A stretch of DNA of 64,000 nt from Aphrocallistes beatrix (taxonomy: Eukaryota > Porifera > Hexactinellida > Sceptrulophora > Aphrocallistidae): assembly GCA_963281255.1 (NCBI GenBank), contig OY725499.1:186001-250000 (forward strand). Reading direction: 5' to 3'. Shown in pieces: positions 43,216 to 53,611 of this stretch. A model generated the notes under the pieces. It did not search any database. It worked only from the letters and a program-made list of their open reading frames with translations, and was not told where the DNA came from. Each line of letters opens with the position of its first letter. The stretch's first letter is position 1. The position numbers were made by a program, and so were the translations under genes.

Positions 43216-43226
43216 TCCATATATAC
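43216..43226 (+). promoter_or_regulatory. Candidate TATA-like element of unit E
   Basis: CCATATATACT between 'AGATCTAT' repeats, about 80 bp before the start of the broken unit E. Confidence 0.3.
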
Positions 43227-43301
43227 TTAGAGATCTATTTATTAATTTCAGTTAATTGCACTGTTAAGACTAACAATTAGCAAACTATACTTCAGATTCA
43301 G

Positions 43302-44340
43302 ATGGCGACTATTAATAAAAAGAATTTAAAGAACAGCTTCTCATCCAGGATTTGCAAAAAGACGTAAAGATTCTCAAATAAAAGAAATAATTGATGTGAC
43401 AGATGTACAAGAGTATTTGAGAGAAGATTGGGAGGAAATAGTGGAACTCAATCCTGAATATTTGCAGCCTAAAATACTTTTTTAAAAATTAATTCATGAG
43501 AGGCTGCCGATGTGCAAATTGAGAAATGAAATTGCAAAAACGAAAACGTGAGTTGTTCATTTATTTTTTAAGTTTTGCTTTGGTAAATTAAAATCCTTGA
43601 TGTATCTCAACCCAACTTGATAGCAAAGGATGTAAAAAAGGATTCTTAAGTAAATAATGGTAAACGGACATTTCGTCGCACGGACATTTCGTCGCATGGA
43701 CATTTCGTCTCCTGAACATAAGTTACCGGATAATGGGTAGCGTCCCTGGAATTTTGGTCCCCGAAAAATTCGTCTCGTTAGAGACTAAAATAAACGGGTA
43801 CTAATATGTAAGGAACGGACATTGAGGCTTTTGGAGTGGAGTATATTTGAAAAAAAGGGTGAAAATGAGGGCTTTTTATTGAGAAATAAGTAGGTGCAAA
43901 TTGGGCATTTGGGGACAAAATTCCGCGTGACGAAGTGTCCGCCATTCGTAAATAATAGTATTTATTTATGATTTTTTCCAATATTTAGGATGCATAGCAT
44001 GACATATATCGATAACACATCTTTTTAATATTTTATTTTGAAGTTTAACTTTAAAAAGAAAAAGAAAATTTCGAAAAAGTGCATTTAAGAAGTCACTTCA
44101 TGACTATAGGGCTTTTTATTACAATAATTTATATCATTGATTAATTAATAGACATTCATTAGGCCAAAACACCAATACTTTGCTGAAAGAATAAGGAGGG
44201 ATAGGATGAGACGAGCTGTAAAAAAAATTAGAAGTATGGAATTGAAAAAACGGAGAGACATTAGAATTAATCAGCTCAAAATAAAAAAACGTCTGCTAGC
44301 TGATGAAAAAGAGTCTCTTCTGAAGGAAATACAAGTTTAA
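43302..44340 (+). pseudogene. Array unit E: broken copy
   Basis: Exon 1 (43302-43547) lacks two bases (AAAGAACAGCTTC against AAAGAACACAGCTTC in unit C), which shifts the frame and stops it after about 21 residues. A TAA inside the later LQPKILF segment is a second lesion. Exon 2 (44163-44340) is open but ends early at KEIQV. The promoter block and splice sites are kept. A hAT-like element lies in the intron. Confidence 0.8.
43659..43948. mobile_element. hAT-like MITE with 8-bp target duplication
   Basis: A 290-bp element from GGTAAACGGACATTTCGTCG to '...GAAGTGTCCGCCATTCG', flanked by TAAATAAT on both sides. Unit B's intron supplies the approximate empty site. Its relative is at 53058-53535. 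Confidence 0.88.
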
Positions 44341-45021
44341 TTTAAAGGAAGTTACCCTGCTCAAGTGAATAATATTAATTAGTTTTATCTGGATAGTTGA
44401 AGAGTTTCTCAACTCAATCTTAAATTTCTGAAAAGTTATTTTTGAAAAGAAATATAATGTTGTAAGATTTAGAGGATTTTTAGAAAATCTAAAAGAGGAT
44501 TTTTCAAAAATATTTATTAAATACTACGGCTTTGTGTAAGAGGGACAAAATGCCATTTATTTAACTTAAGAAATATTTTATGAATATAGAAAATATACGT
44601 ATTTTTTGGGGGAGGTAAGACCCAACGATTATAAATATTAAAAAATTCAAATTCAATACTTATTACCTAGATACGTGCGATAATAATTAAATAACTTACT
44701 GGGTTCTTAGTAATATGCGGTACGACTTTTCTGTATAATGGCTGATAATGGACTCCCTCTCTCATTAATAAACAGTTAAAAGAAGATGGACATATGGCAA
44801 AATGCATGATGCATCTCCAATAAGTTTGAATTTAATGTTTTAAAATTTCTTAAAGTAACAAATTCTAGCACCGTCCAGGTCTGACTATGCCATTATTTAT
44901 ACTCTATCATTCCGAGAGTAATGCTGTGCATAACAGTGAAAAGGATAGTATACGAATTAATTGTTAGAGTTAAAGTACATTTTCTTTCGCCTGTACATTG
45001 CTATAGCAATAAGATTATTAG

Positions 45022-46108
45022 ATGGCGACTGTCAACAAAAGATTTTTAAAGAAAGTAGCACTCCATTCTAACTTCTCAAAAAGATTGAAAGATTCTCGGA
45101 TAAAAGAAATGATAGATGTTACAGGTGTAGAAGAGTTCTTGAAAAAAGATTGGGAGCAACTAGTGGAATTGAATCCTGAATATTTACAGCCAGAAAAGTT
45201 CTATGATCAACTACTTCGCGAAAATTTAACTCCAAGGGAATGGAAGGCAATAAGTAAAAAAAATAATTCGTGAGTCAGTATGTTATTTTGCTATCTCATT
45301 TCTAGTTAAGTCGTTTTTGGCGGGGAAATGTGGGCCAAGAAAAGTTTGCATTTAATGAATCACAGTCGACTCCGCTTAATAGGGTCACTGTTTAATCGGG
45401 TCAACCGCTTAATCGGGCCACTTTTGGCAGGACCGGAATATCTCTCACACAGCTAATAGCTATTACAAAATATTTTCGGTTAATAGGGTTCTCAGCTTAA
45501 TCGGGGAAAAATGTCCTCTGACCGATGTGACTCTATTAAGCGGAGTCGACTGTACTAACATGTCTTTGGTTCATTATATTTATAGTAATAACCCACATTT
45601 CCCCGCCCGTAACGACTGAACCAGAAATTCTTCCTGCTAGACTCACCTTTAGTGTACAGTAGAACCTCGTTAATACGAACACCAGGAAATGGTCGAAGTT
45701 TGTCCTGGAATTCGCATTAACCGGAGTGACTTACATGTTTTTTCCTCCGTAGGGGATGGAATATATATTCGTATTATCCGTGTTTGTGTTTATATTAAAG
45801 AAGTTATGCTGTAGTTCATTTTAAATACTACATTCGCTACACGTAGTCGCAATTTTGATCAAATTAGGTATTTTTGGTTAACTATCAAATTTTGATATAG
45901 GGCGAGATATGAAATTTTTTATGCTCGAATGTGTGAAGCCCGAAGGAAACGCATAACCAAAGAAATAGGAAGAAGGTTTAGGGAAAAAATGATACGTGAA
46001 GAGAGAGAGATGTTAAATACGATTGATCAGCTCATAATCAAGAAACGTCTGCTAGCTGATGAAAAAGAGTCTCTTCTGAAGGAAATACAAGTTTACAAGT
46101 TTAAATAA
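45022..46108 (+). CDS. Array unit F: intact member, second subfamily
   Basis: Exons 45022-45269 and 45901-46108 join in phase 2 into about 151 residues. Exon 1 belongs to the MATVNKRFLK subfamily (with G), with VTGVEEFLKKDWEQLVELN. Exon 2 gives ARYEIFYARMCEARRKR, a basic helix (REKMIREERE) and a zipper (TIDQLIIKKRLLADEKESLL), ending early at KEIQVYKFK. Its upstream sequence (CGCCTGTACATTGCTATAGC) is shared with G only and differs from the B/D/E/I type. The intron carries a family 1 and a family 3 MITE. Confidence 0.72.
45363..45552 (-). mobile_element. MITE family 1 in unit F intron
   Basis: CAGTCGACTCCGCTTAATAG to its inverted partner, about 190 bp. Confidence 0.85.
45657..45811 (+). mobile_element. 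MITE family 3 in unit F intron
   Basis: CAGTAGAACCTCGTTAATAC to 'AAAGAAGTTATGCTG', with a decayed right end. Confidence 0.75.
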
Positions 46109-46546
46109 AAGGAAGTTACCCTGCTCAAGTGAATAATATTAATTATTTTTATCTCAATAGTTGAAGAGTTTCTCAACCAAATCTTAAATTTCTGAAAATT
46201 GATATTTTTGAAAAGAAATATAATGTTGTAAGATTTAGAGGATTTTTTAGAAAATCTAAAATAGGATTTTAAAAAAATATTTATTACTTAGTAAATACTA
46301 CGGTTTTGTGTAAGAGGGACAAAATGGTATTTATTTAATTAAGAAATAATTAATCTGAATAGAGAATAAACGTATTTTTTTCCTAAGCGCCTATCCGATT
46401 CTTTGTGTGTATGGGGGGTGGGGTAAGACCCAACGATTGTAAATATAATGCATGCGATAATAATTAAATAATTTACTGGGTTCTTAGTAATATGATAAAT
46501 TACATTTTCTTTCGCCTGTACATTGCTATAGCAATACGATTATTAG

Positions 46547-47797
46547 ATGGCGACTGTCAACAAAAGATTTTTAAAGAAAACAGCACTCCATTCTAACTTT
46601 GCAAAAAGATTGAAAGATTCTCAGATAAAAGAAATTATAGACGTTACAGGTGTAGAAGAGTTGTTGAAAAAAGATTGGGAGCAACTAGTGGAACTAAATC
46701 CTGAATATTTACAGTCAGAAATGTTTTATGATCAATTACTTCGCGAAAAGTTAACTCTAAGCGAATGGATTGCAAAAAGAAAAGAAAATAATTCGTGAGT
46801 CATGTTATTTTGCTATCTCATTTCTAGTTAAGTCGTTATGGGCGGAAAATGTGGGTTATTACTATAAAAAGAATGAACTTAAGACAAATTTGGATTTAAT
46901 GTATGCTTAATATTAAAACTTGATTAATGTATGTATATATATATATATAGTATATCGTTAATTATGACGTCATCATCACCTTTTTATATTTAGAAATGTC
47001 AGTTTTTCGACAATAACTCAGCCTTTAGGGTGATAGGAAGCTGAAATTTTAATAGACCGTGTATATTAATATTCTTCTTGATGAGTCATCATTCTTTGAT
47101 GATAGTTGTATTATCCATACATATGATATAACTATCATCAAAGAATGATGACTCATCAGTCTGTTATGACGTCATCATTACGCATCAAAAGTGAAAAATT
47201 GAACATCCCTAGTCTGATTCAGGTTTTTAATGCATTTATCCTCTTTCCTTGAATAAGCACACGGCGCTTATTCAAGCCTCTGGCGTTTATTAGGGGATAT
47301 AGGTATATTATTCGAATGTATCTATAAAATTTCTTTAATACTATTCTAACATTCTTTCTTTTCAGCATACAATAGATCTTAACTAATACGAACACCAGGC
47401 TCGGTCGAAATTTGTTCGAATTATCTGAATTCGGGGATAAATATCAGTTCGAATTATCCTGTTTGTATTAACGATGTTCTACAGTAGTTCATTCTAAATA
47501 AAGATGACAGCCTATCACTACATTCGCAATTTTTATCAAATTAGGTATCTTTGGTTAACTATCAGATCTTGATATAGGAAAAGACATCAAATGTTTATTT
47601 GTCAAATAATTCAAGCCCGAAGAAGACGCATACGCAAAGAAGCATTAAGAAGGTATAGAGAAAGAGATAGATTGAAGCATGAAATTGAGCTGCTTAATCT
47701 TAAGAAAGAACTGCTTCTGATGAAAAAGGACTTACTTCTGAAGGAAATTCACATCTACAAGGCCCAATTGGGGGTAATACTTTGTCCAAGTAATTAA
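46547..47797 (+). CDS. Array unit G: intact member with a clear leucine zipper
   Basis: Exons 46547-46794 and 47578-47797 join in phase 2 into about 155 residues. Exon 1 is 80-90% identical to unit F at the protein level (VTGVEELLKKDWEQLVELN). Exon 2 gives FICQIIQARRRRIRKEALRR, then a zipper with Leu at four successive seventh positions and a closing Tyr (LKHEIELLNLKKELLLMKKD, then LLLKEIHIY). The intron contains a Helitron-like element and a MITE family 3 scar. Confidence 0.75.
46905..47190 (+). mobile_element. Helitron-like fragment in unit G intron
   Basis: TATTAAAACTTGATTAATG, a (TA)n run, 'TCAGCCTTTAGGGTGATAGG' and 'TGACGTCATCATTACGCAT', as in 48836-49265. A 36-bp inverted repeat (GATGAGTCATCATTCTTTGA) lies at about 47080-47160. 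Confidence 0.55.
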
Positions 47798-48258
47798 TAC
47801 TTGAATAGTTGTATCGGAATTTCTTGCTCAGTTTGACTTTTGTGAAAATAACTTTATTGGAAAGATAATTTATTATTGTAACTAAAAGAACTGAAAGGGT
47901 TTAAAACAAACAAACAAACATTGTTGTATTGAAATAATTTCGCTTTTCTACCACTATACAAAGCTAGCAATTAGAAAAATTGGGGACACAAATTTATTTT
48001 GTCCACTGGGAGCCCCAGGGGGGCAGGGGGTCTACCTACGGTATATGAAAATTTGTTCATCATATAAAGTTTGGACTTTTATAGACGGCGGAACCGATAA
48101 TTTACTGAATTTTGTAAGAAATTTTGCATTTATTTTGTCATTTAGATAGGATAGGTATTTCCTAGCTTTAAATAATCTGAGTATATTCTAGGTCAAAATA
48201 TGTTAACTAAAATTCCTTTTTTTGTTATATGAGTTATTGCTAGCAATTAGAAAAATAA

Positions 48259-49525
48259 ATGGCGACAGTCAACAAAAGATTTCTTAAGAACGTAACACTA
48301 CATTCTAACTTTGCAAAAAGATTGAAAGATTCTGAGATAAATGAAGTGATCGATGTGACAGATGTACAAGAGTATTTGAAGAAAGATTGGGAGAAACTAG
48401 TTGAAGTTAATCCTGAATATTTGCAGCCTGAAATACTCTTTGATAAATTAATTCGGGAAAGGTTGCCTCTATATAAATGGAGAGCAAAGATTCAAGAAGC
48501 GAAAACGTGAGTTAGTAATTTATCATTTTAAAGTAAAGTTGAACTCGGATAAGATGTACCCTCCGGGAATCAGAAAACAGTTGTACTATTCGTAATCACG
48601 TGCTAACAGAGTTGATATTACATAGGAATCTATATAATAAATGAATTTTGGTTCAGAGAAATGAGTATTACTAAGCCGAAGTACGTCTTATCTCGAGTAC
48701 GTATTATAACCGAGTTCTACTGTATTGCTATCATACTTTGGTGCATAATCCGCGAAATTTTCATATGTCTAAGATTTGGAGTTTAAATTATTATTTTTTA
48801 CAAACATAAAAACAAACCAAGGCCATAAACCTGAATCCTTAATATTAAAACTCGATTATTATTTGTGTATAGCAGTGCAAACGCGAGATTGGTGTACACG
48901 CGTTCACACTCGTGTACACCAATCTCGCGTTTGCGCTGCAACATATATATATATATATATGTAACGAATTGATTGAAGAAACTGCCAGGCGTAGAAAGCT
49001 GATTTTTGGCATGTGGGAGTCTTTTGGCTATGGCTCCAGTAAGTTCTGAGCTCAGACGAAAATGTCGACTCATCATGGAATTATGACGTCATTGTCACAT
49101 TTTTAAAAGTTAAGCAACACAGTTATTCGGGCATAACTCAGCCACTATAGGAGATAGAAGGCTGAAATTTTAATAGAATCTGTATACTAACATATTTCAC
49201 ATATGGTACAACTCTCATCCAAATATGATGACTCATCACTCTGTTATGACGTCATCATTACACATAAAAATTGTATTTTTACTTATATTTCTTTATTAGG
49301 AAAAAAACTGAACATTTTCTCTCTGAAATAATGTACGCTCAAAGGAGACGTGCTGCAAGAATGGCAAGGGAGAGGTATATGGAAAGAAGGAGGTTAAAAC
49401 GTGAGATTGATCAGCTTGAAAGAGAGAAATGTCGGCTACTGAATGAAAAGATAACTCTTCAAGATGAAATAGATTTATATAAGAGTGAAATAGAAAAATC
49501 CCTTCCTCAAGTGATTGAGATTTGA
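48259..49525 (+). CDS. Array unit H: intact member with canonical zipper spacing
   Basis: Exons 48259-48506 and 49300-49525 join in phase 2 into about 157 residues. Exon 1: MATVNKRFLKNVTLHSNFAK and VTDVQEYLKKDWEKLVEVN, then RLPLYKWRAKIQEAK. Exon 2: KKTEHFLSEIMYAQRRRAAR, an Arg-rich helix and a zipper of the form L-x6-L-x6-L-x6-L-x6-Y (LKREIDQLEREKCRLLNEKI...). The arrangement, a basic helix continuous with the zipper, is like bZIP factors, but the invariant Asn of the bZIP basic region is absent, so it is not a standard bZIP. The intron carries a family 4 MITE and a Helitron-like element. Confidence 0.77.
48536..48720 (+). mobile_element. MITE family 4 in unit H intron
   Basis: AGTTGAACTCGGATAAGATG to 'AACCGAGTTCTACTG'. 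The same insertion, at the same place, is in unit I (about 50735-50930), so it was there before the two introns were copied. Confidence 0.85.
48836..49265 (+). mobile_element. Helitron-like element in unit H intron
   Basis: Starts TCCTTAATATTAAAACTCGA after an A; unit I lacks it. It contains a 69-bp palindrome (48872-48940), a (TA)n run and 'GAAACTGCCAGGCGTAGAAA', and ends near 'GACGTCATCATTAC'. The 3' hairpin type seen at 40351 is missing here. Confidence 0.6.
48872..48940. repeat. Palindrome inside the Helitron-like element
   Basis: Arms GCAAACGCGAGATTGGTGTA and complement around ACGCGTTCACACTCG; almost perfect. Confidence 0.9.
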
Positions 49526-49902
49526 ATAGAGTTTTCACACTCAGTTCTGAAAGTGTGTGAATGGAAAAGAATAGAGCTGTTGCTGAGTGTTTTAGAGTTT
49601 TTTGGGGATATTATTAATTAATAAATAAATATGTTCAAACCCGCCTAAGGGATGTCGCTCGCACATTTCCGGTTAAATTATTTTAGGCGGGGAAGTCATA
49701 TAAATGCGGGGTAGTTACTATAAATAGAAAATTAGGCAAATTCGGGTTTTAAAAAATGAAAAATGTTTTCCTTTTTTAAATAACTTACATACAGCTGTGT
49801 AGGACTAAATAATAGCGCAAGAGGGAGTCATAAACAAAATGAATTTCCAAACAAATGAATTTTTAGATCCTAGAATTATTATCAATACCCATAAATCAAT
49901 TA

Positions 49903-50190
49903 CAGTCAGGGTCGCTTATTATGAACATTCGTCTATTATGAACTAACCTCCTGTTCCCAATTTCATTATTACGTAAATAGGATAGGTTTTGAATCAAGTT
50001 CGCTTAATATAAAGTATCTCTATAGTCAGGGTCGCTTATTGTGAACCATCAAGGAACAGAAAAATATTTTCATAAAGAGATACTTCATATTAAGCGAACT
50101 TGATTCAATACCTATTCTATTAAAAATGAAATTGGGAACAGGAGGTTAGTTCATAATAAACGAATGTTCATAATAAGCGACCCTGACTGT
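49903..50190. mobile_element. Two MITE family 2 copies head to head
   Basis: A truncated forward copy (49903-50022) is followed by an inverted copy (50024-50190) ending CGACCCTGACTG. The junction is 'TCTCTATAGTCAGGG'. A similar composite lies at 51618-51985, so the pair was duplicated with the array. Confidence 0.8.
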
Positions 50191-50380
50191 AATCGTGAAA
50201 AGGGCTTAATTAACTAGGACAAAATACCATTGATTTAATTTAAGAAATTATTATTATGAATAGAGAATAAATGTATTTTTCCTAAGTGCCTATCCAATTA
50301 TGTGTGTGAGGGGGCGAAGAAGGGAGATTCAAAAGCCTCGGGGCAGACCCCAAGGTTGTAAATATTAAAAAATCCTACCT

Positions 50381-50390
50381 CCATATATAC
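50381..50390 (+). promoter_or_regulatory. Candidate TATA-like element of unit I
   Basis: CCATATATAC about 80 bp before the ATG, in the B/D/E-type promoter block. Confidence 0.35.
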
Positions 50391-50470
50391 TTTGAGATCT
50401 ATTTATTAATTTCAGTTAATTGAAAACTGTTAAGACTAACAATTAGCAAACTATAATTCAGATTCAGATT

Positions 50471-51293
50471 ATGAATAAAAAGAATTTAAAGAATATAGCT
50501 TCTCATCCAAGATTTGCAAAAAGATGTAAAGATTCAGACATAAAAAAAATAATTGATGTGACTGATGTGCAAGAGTATTTGAGAGAAGATTGGGAGGAAA
50601 TAGTGGAACTCAATCCTGAATATTTGCAGCCTGAAATACTCTTTGATAAATTAATTCGTGAAAGTTTGCCTGTAAATAAATGGAGAGCAAAGATTCAAGA
50701 AGCGAAAACGTGAGTTAGTAATTTATCATTTTAAAGTAAAGTTGAACTCGGATAAGATGTACCCATCCGGGAATCAGAAAACAGTCGTACTATTCGTAAT
50801 CACGTGCTAACAGAGTTTATATTACATAGGAATCTATATAATAAATGAATTTTGGTTCAGAGAAATGAGTATTACTAAGCCGAAGTACGTCTTATCTCGA
50901 GTACGTTTTATAACCGAGTTCTACTGTATTGCTATCATACTTTGGTATATAATCCGCGAAATTTGCGTATGTCAAAGATTTAAAGTTTAAATTATTATTT
51001 TTTACAAACATAAAAACAAACCAAGGTTATAAACCTGAATCATTAAATAAAATTGTATTTTTATCATACATTTTGTTATTAGGAAAAAAACGAAAAATTT
51101 TCTCTCTGAAATAATGAACGCTGAAAGGAGACGTGCAAGAATGAGAGGGGTAAGATTTAGGTTAACGCAGATTATTAATCAGCTTGAAATAGAGAATTGT
51201 CAGCTACTGAAGGAAAAGATAACTCTTCAAGAGGAAATAGATTTCTGTAAGACTGAAGTAGGAAAATTCGTTCCTCAAATAAAAGAGATTTGA
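50471..51293 (+). CDS. Array unit I: chimeric intact member
   Basis: Exons 50471-50709 and 51083-51293 join in phase 2 into about 149 residues. The promoter and the first two thirds of exon 1 follow the B/D type (ASHPRFAKRCKDS, LREDWEEIVELN). The last third, the intron and exon 2 follow unit H (KWRAKIQEAKT; KKTKNFLSEIM). The usual MATIN start is deleted and translation must begin at MNKKNLKN. Exon 2 keeps the zipper (LTQIINQLEIENCQLLKEKI...), with Cys in place of the closing Tyr and a shortened basic part. Both exons are open. Confidence 0.75.
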
Positions 51294-51617
51294 ATATACT
51301 TTTTTTCACTCAGTTCTGAAGTGTGTAAATGGAAAAGAATAGAGATGTTGCTGAGTGTTTTAGAGTTTTTAGGGGGTTATTAATCAATAAATAAATATGT
51401 TCAAACCCGCCTAAGCCTCGGAATGTCGCTCGCACATTTCCGGTTAAATTATTTAGGCGGGGAAGTCTAATAAATGCGGGGGTAGTTACTATAAATAGAA
51501 GATTAGGCAAACTCAGGTTTTAAAATGAAAAATGTTATTTTTTAAATAACTTGCATACAGCTGCGTAGAACTAATAATAGCAAGAGGATTACTCTCAATA
51601 CCCATAAAATCAAATAC

Positions 51618-51985
51618 AATCAAGGTCGCTTATTATGAACCCACTTAATATGAACATTCGTCTATTATGAACTAACCTCCTGCTCCCAATTTCATATTAA
51701 ATAGGATAGGTATTGAATCAAGTTCGCTTAATATGAAGTATCACTGCAGTCAGGGTCGCTTATTGTGAACCATCAGGAGACCAAAAAATATGTTCATAAA
51801 GAGACACTTCATATGAGGCGAACTAGATTCAATACCTATCCGATTAAAAATGAAATTGGGAACAGGAGGTTAGTTCATAACAAACGAATGTTCATATTAA
51901 GCGGGTTCATAATAAGCGACCCTGACTGTATAATGAACATATTTTTTGGTCCCCTGACGGTTCACAATAAGCGACATTGACTGTA
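51618..51985. mobile_element. MITE family 2 composite
   Basis: A forward truncated copy, an inverted copy and a further partial end (CGGTTCACAATAAGCGACAT) lie together, matching and extending the 49903-50190 composite. The open frames running through are not genes. A decayed family 1 relative follows to about 52155. Confidence 0.75.
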
Positions 51986-52164
51986 TTCGTGAAAAGAGCT
52001 CAATTAACTGGAACAAATCTCAAAGACTAGAATAGTTCCCATACGTAGATGCTAATGCTAAATAATGTATAATCAGTTAATAGGGAACTCCGCTTAATCG
52101 GGACAAAATATCGGAACTCGATGTGCATCGATTAAAAGCGGAATCGACTGTTATTGCTATAGTT

Positions 52165-52310
52165 CAGTGGTTCTCAACCTGGGGTCCATGGACCCCTTAG
52201 TGGTCACAGGAGATATCAGGGGGTCCACAGGATTCGAAATTTTGTATTACAGTTAATAGGAAGGGCTCACAAAATGTAGGGGTATAACCAAAAAAGCTTG
52301 AAACCCGCTA
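52165..52310. mobile_element. hAT-like MITE relative of 20013-20181
   Basis: Starts CAGTGGTTCTCAACCTGGGG, in the inverted orientation relative to 20013-20181. The right end is decayed and no duplication was found. Confidence 0.65.
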
Positions 52311-52370
52311 CTATATTTTAATGACAATTCTTTTCACCAGTATACATTGTTAGCAATTGTAAAAAATAGG

Positions 52371-52779
52371 ATGGCAACTGTCAACACAAGATTCTTAAAG
52401 AATACAGCACTCCATTCCAACTGTTTGTAAGCAAACTAATAACAGATATCATTAGGAAATTATCTCTGCAAGAATGGTTGAATTTGAAGTTTAAATTCGA
52501 AAGGTAAGTCATAAACACATGTAATAACATATAATAGTGGGTTTATCAATACTTAATTTCCGTAATTCATTATTTAGTTTCGGAATTCCAGTTAATTGGT
52601 ATGAAAGAATCCGTAGGCAATCTCGATGCGGTGGGCAGAAAATATTTCGTAGGCATCAAGACCTGAGAGGTGAGATAACGAAACTAGAAGTTGAAAGAAA
52701 TGATCTTTCCCAGGAAAAAAGACTTCTTATCAGAGAAATATATTTCTACAAGGCTGAACTGGACAAGCAATTGCTATGA
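52371..52779 (+). pseudogene. Array unit J: broken last copy
   Basis: Exon 1 (52371-52503) starts MATVNTRFLKNTALHSN and then lacks about 110 bp of the conserved middle and stops at 52428-52430. Its end (SKLITDIIRKLSLQEW) still matches the family in another frame. Exon 2 (52578-52779) is open and keeps an ideal zipper (LRGEITKLEVERNDLSQEKR..., closing Tyr) after an Arg-rich start. The intron is only 74 bp. Exon 2 may be conserved through youth or by use from another start; as it stands the unit is disrupted. Confidence 0.75.
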
Positions 52780-53057
52780 TCGTGAATGAAGCGAATTCAT
52801 ATGCTCTGATAACTATTCAGTAGATATACGTATATTTAACTCTGTTTTCATTCTTACAGAAATGCTCTATTTAACTGAAAATATTAAAGAGTAGAACCTC
52901 GGAATTATTATTCTACCTATATTATACATAGTATGTCCTTCAAAATTTAAGGTGCACACCGATACCATAAAGAGATCCAACATGCAAAATTTGGTAAAAA
53001 TCGCCTGTTACTTGTAGATTTCGCAGTAGTGCGCGTACGGATATACATACATACATA

Positions 53058-53535
53058 CGAATGGCGGACACTTCGTCGCACGGACATTTCGTCACGCGGA
53101 ATTTTGTCCCCAAATGCCCAATTTGCACCTGCTTATTTCTCAATAAAAATCCCTCATTTTCACCTTTTTTTTCAAATATACTCAACTCCAAAAGCCTCAA
53201 TTTTCGTTCCTTACATATTAGTACCCGTTTATTTTAGTCTCTAATGAGACGAATTTTTCGGGGACAAAAATTCCAGGGACGCTACTCATTATCCAGTAAC
53301 TTATGTTCAGGAGACAAAATGTCCATGTGACGAAATGTCCGCGACGAAATATCCATGCGACGAAATCAGGGGCGGTCATAGGAATTTTCAAAACCGATCG
53401 AGGCGGTGCCAAAGAAAAAATATCCGGGGCCTTACTATGATTTTGGCTTAGGTCGTCGAATGAAATCTGGGGCCGCAGAATAAAACCAGGGGCAAATGGC
53501 CCGGATGCCCCCCCTGGACGAAATGTCCGTTTACC
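53058..53535. mobile_element. hAT-like MITE with 8-bp duplication, carrying a nested element
   Basis: Inverted relative of 43659-43948, from CGAATGGCGGACACTTCGTC to 'GAAATGTCCGTTTACC', flanked by CATACATA on both sides. Confidence 0.88.
53367..53516. mobile_element. Second hAT-like element nested in the first
   Basis: A 150-bp element CAGGGGCGGTCATAGG to 'GGATGCCCCCCCTG', flanked by GACGAAAT on both sides (53359-53366 and 53517-53524). Confidence 0.92.
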
Positions 53536-53611
53536 CATACATACGGACGGACTTAGTACGCCGTCCATGCCATAATGGCATCTCCCTATAGGAGCTGCAC
53601 TAAAAAGCATA

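Noticed and set aside
51735-51980. Plus-strand frame of 71 codons
   Set aside because: It runs across the MITE family 2 composite, and the same peptide phrase arises from the copy at 1973-2050.
34948-52779. Array proteins as ordinary bZIP transcription factors
   Set aside because: Zipper spacing and basic helix fit, but the invariant Asn and the Asn-to-Leu spacing of the bZIP basic region are absent, and exon 1 has no bZIP counterpart.
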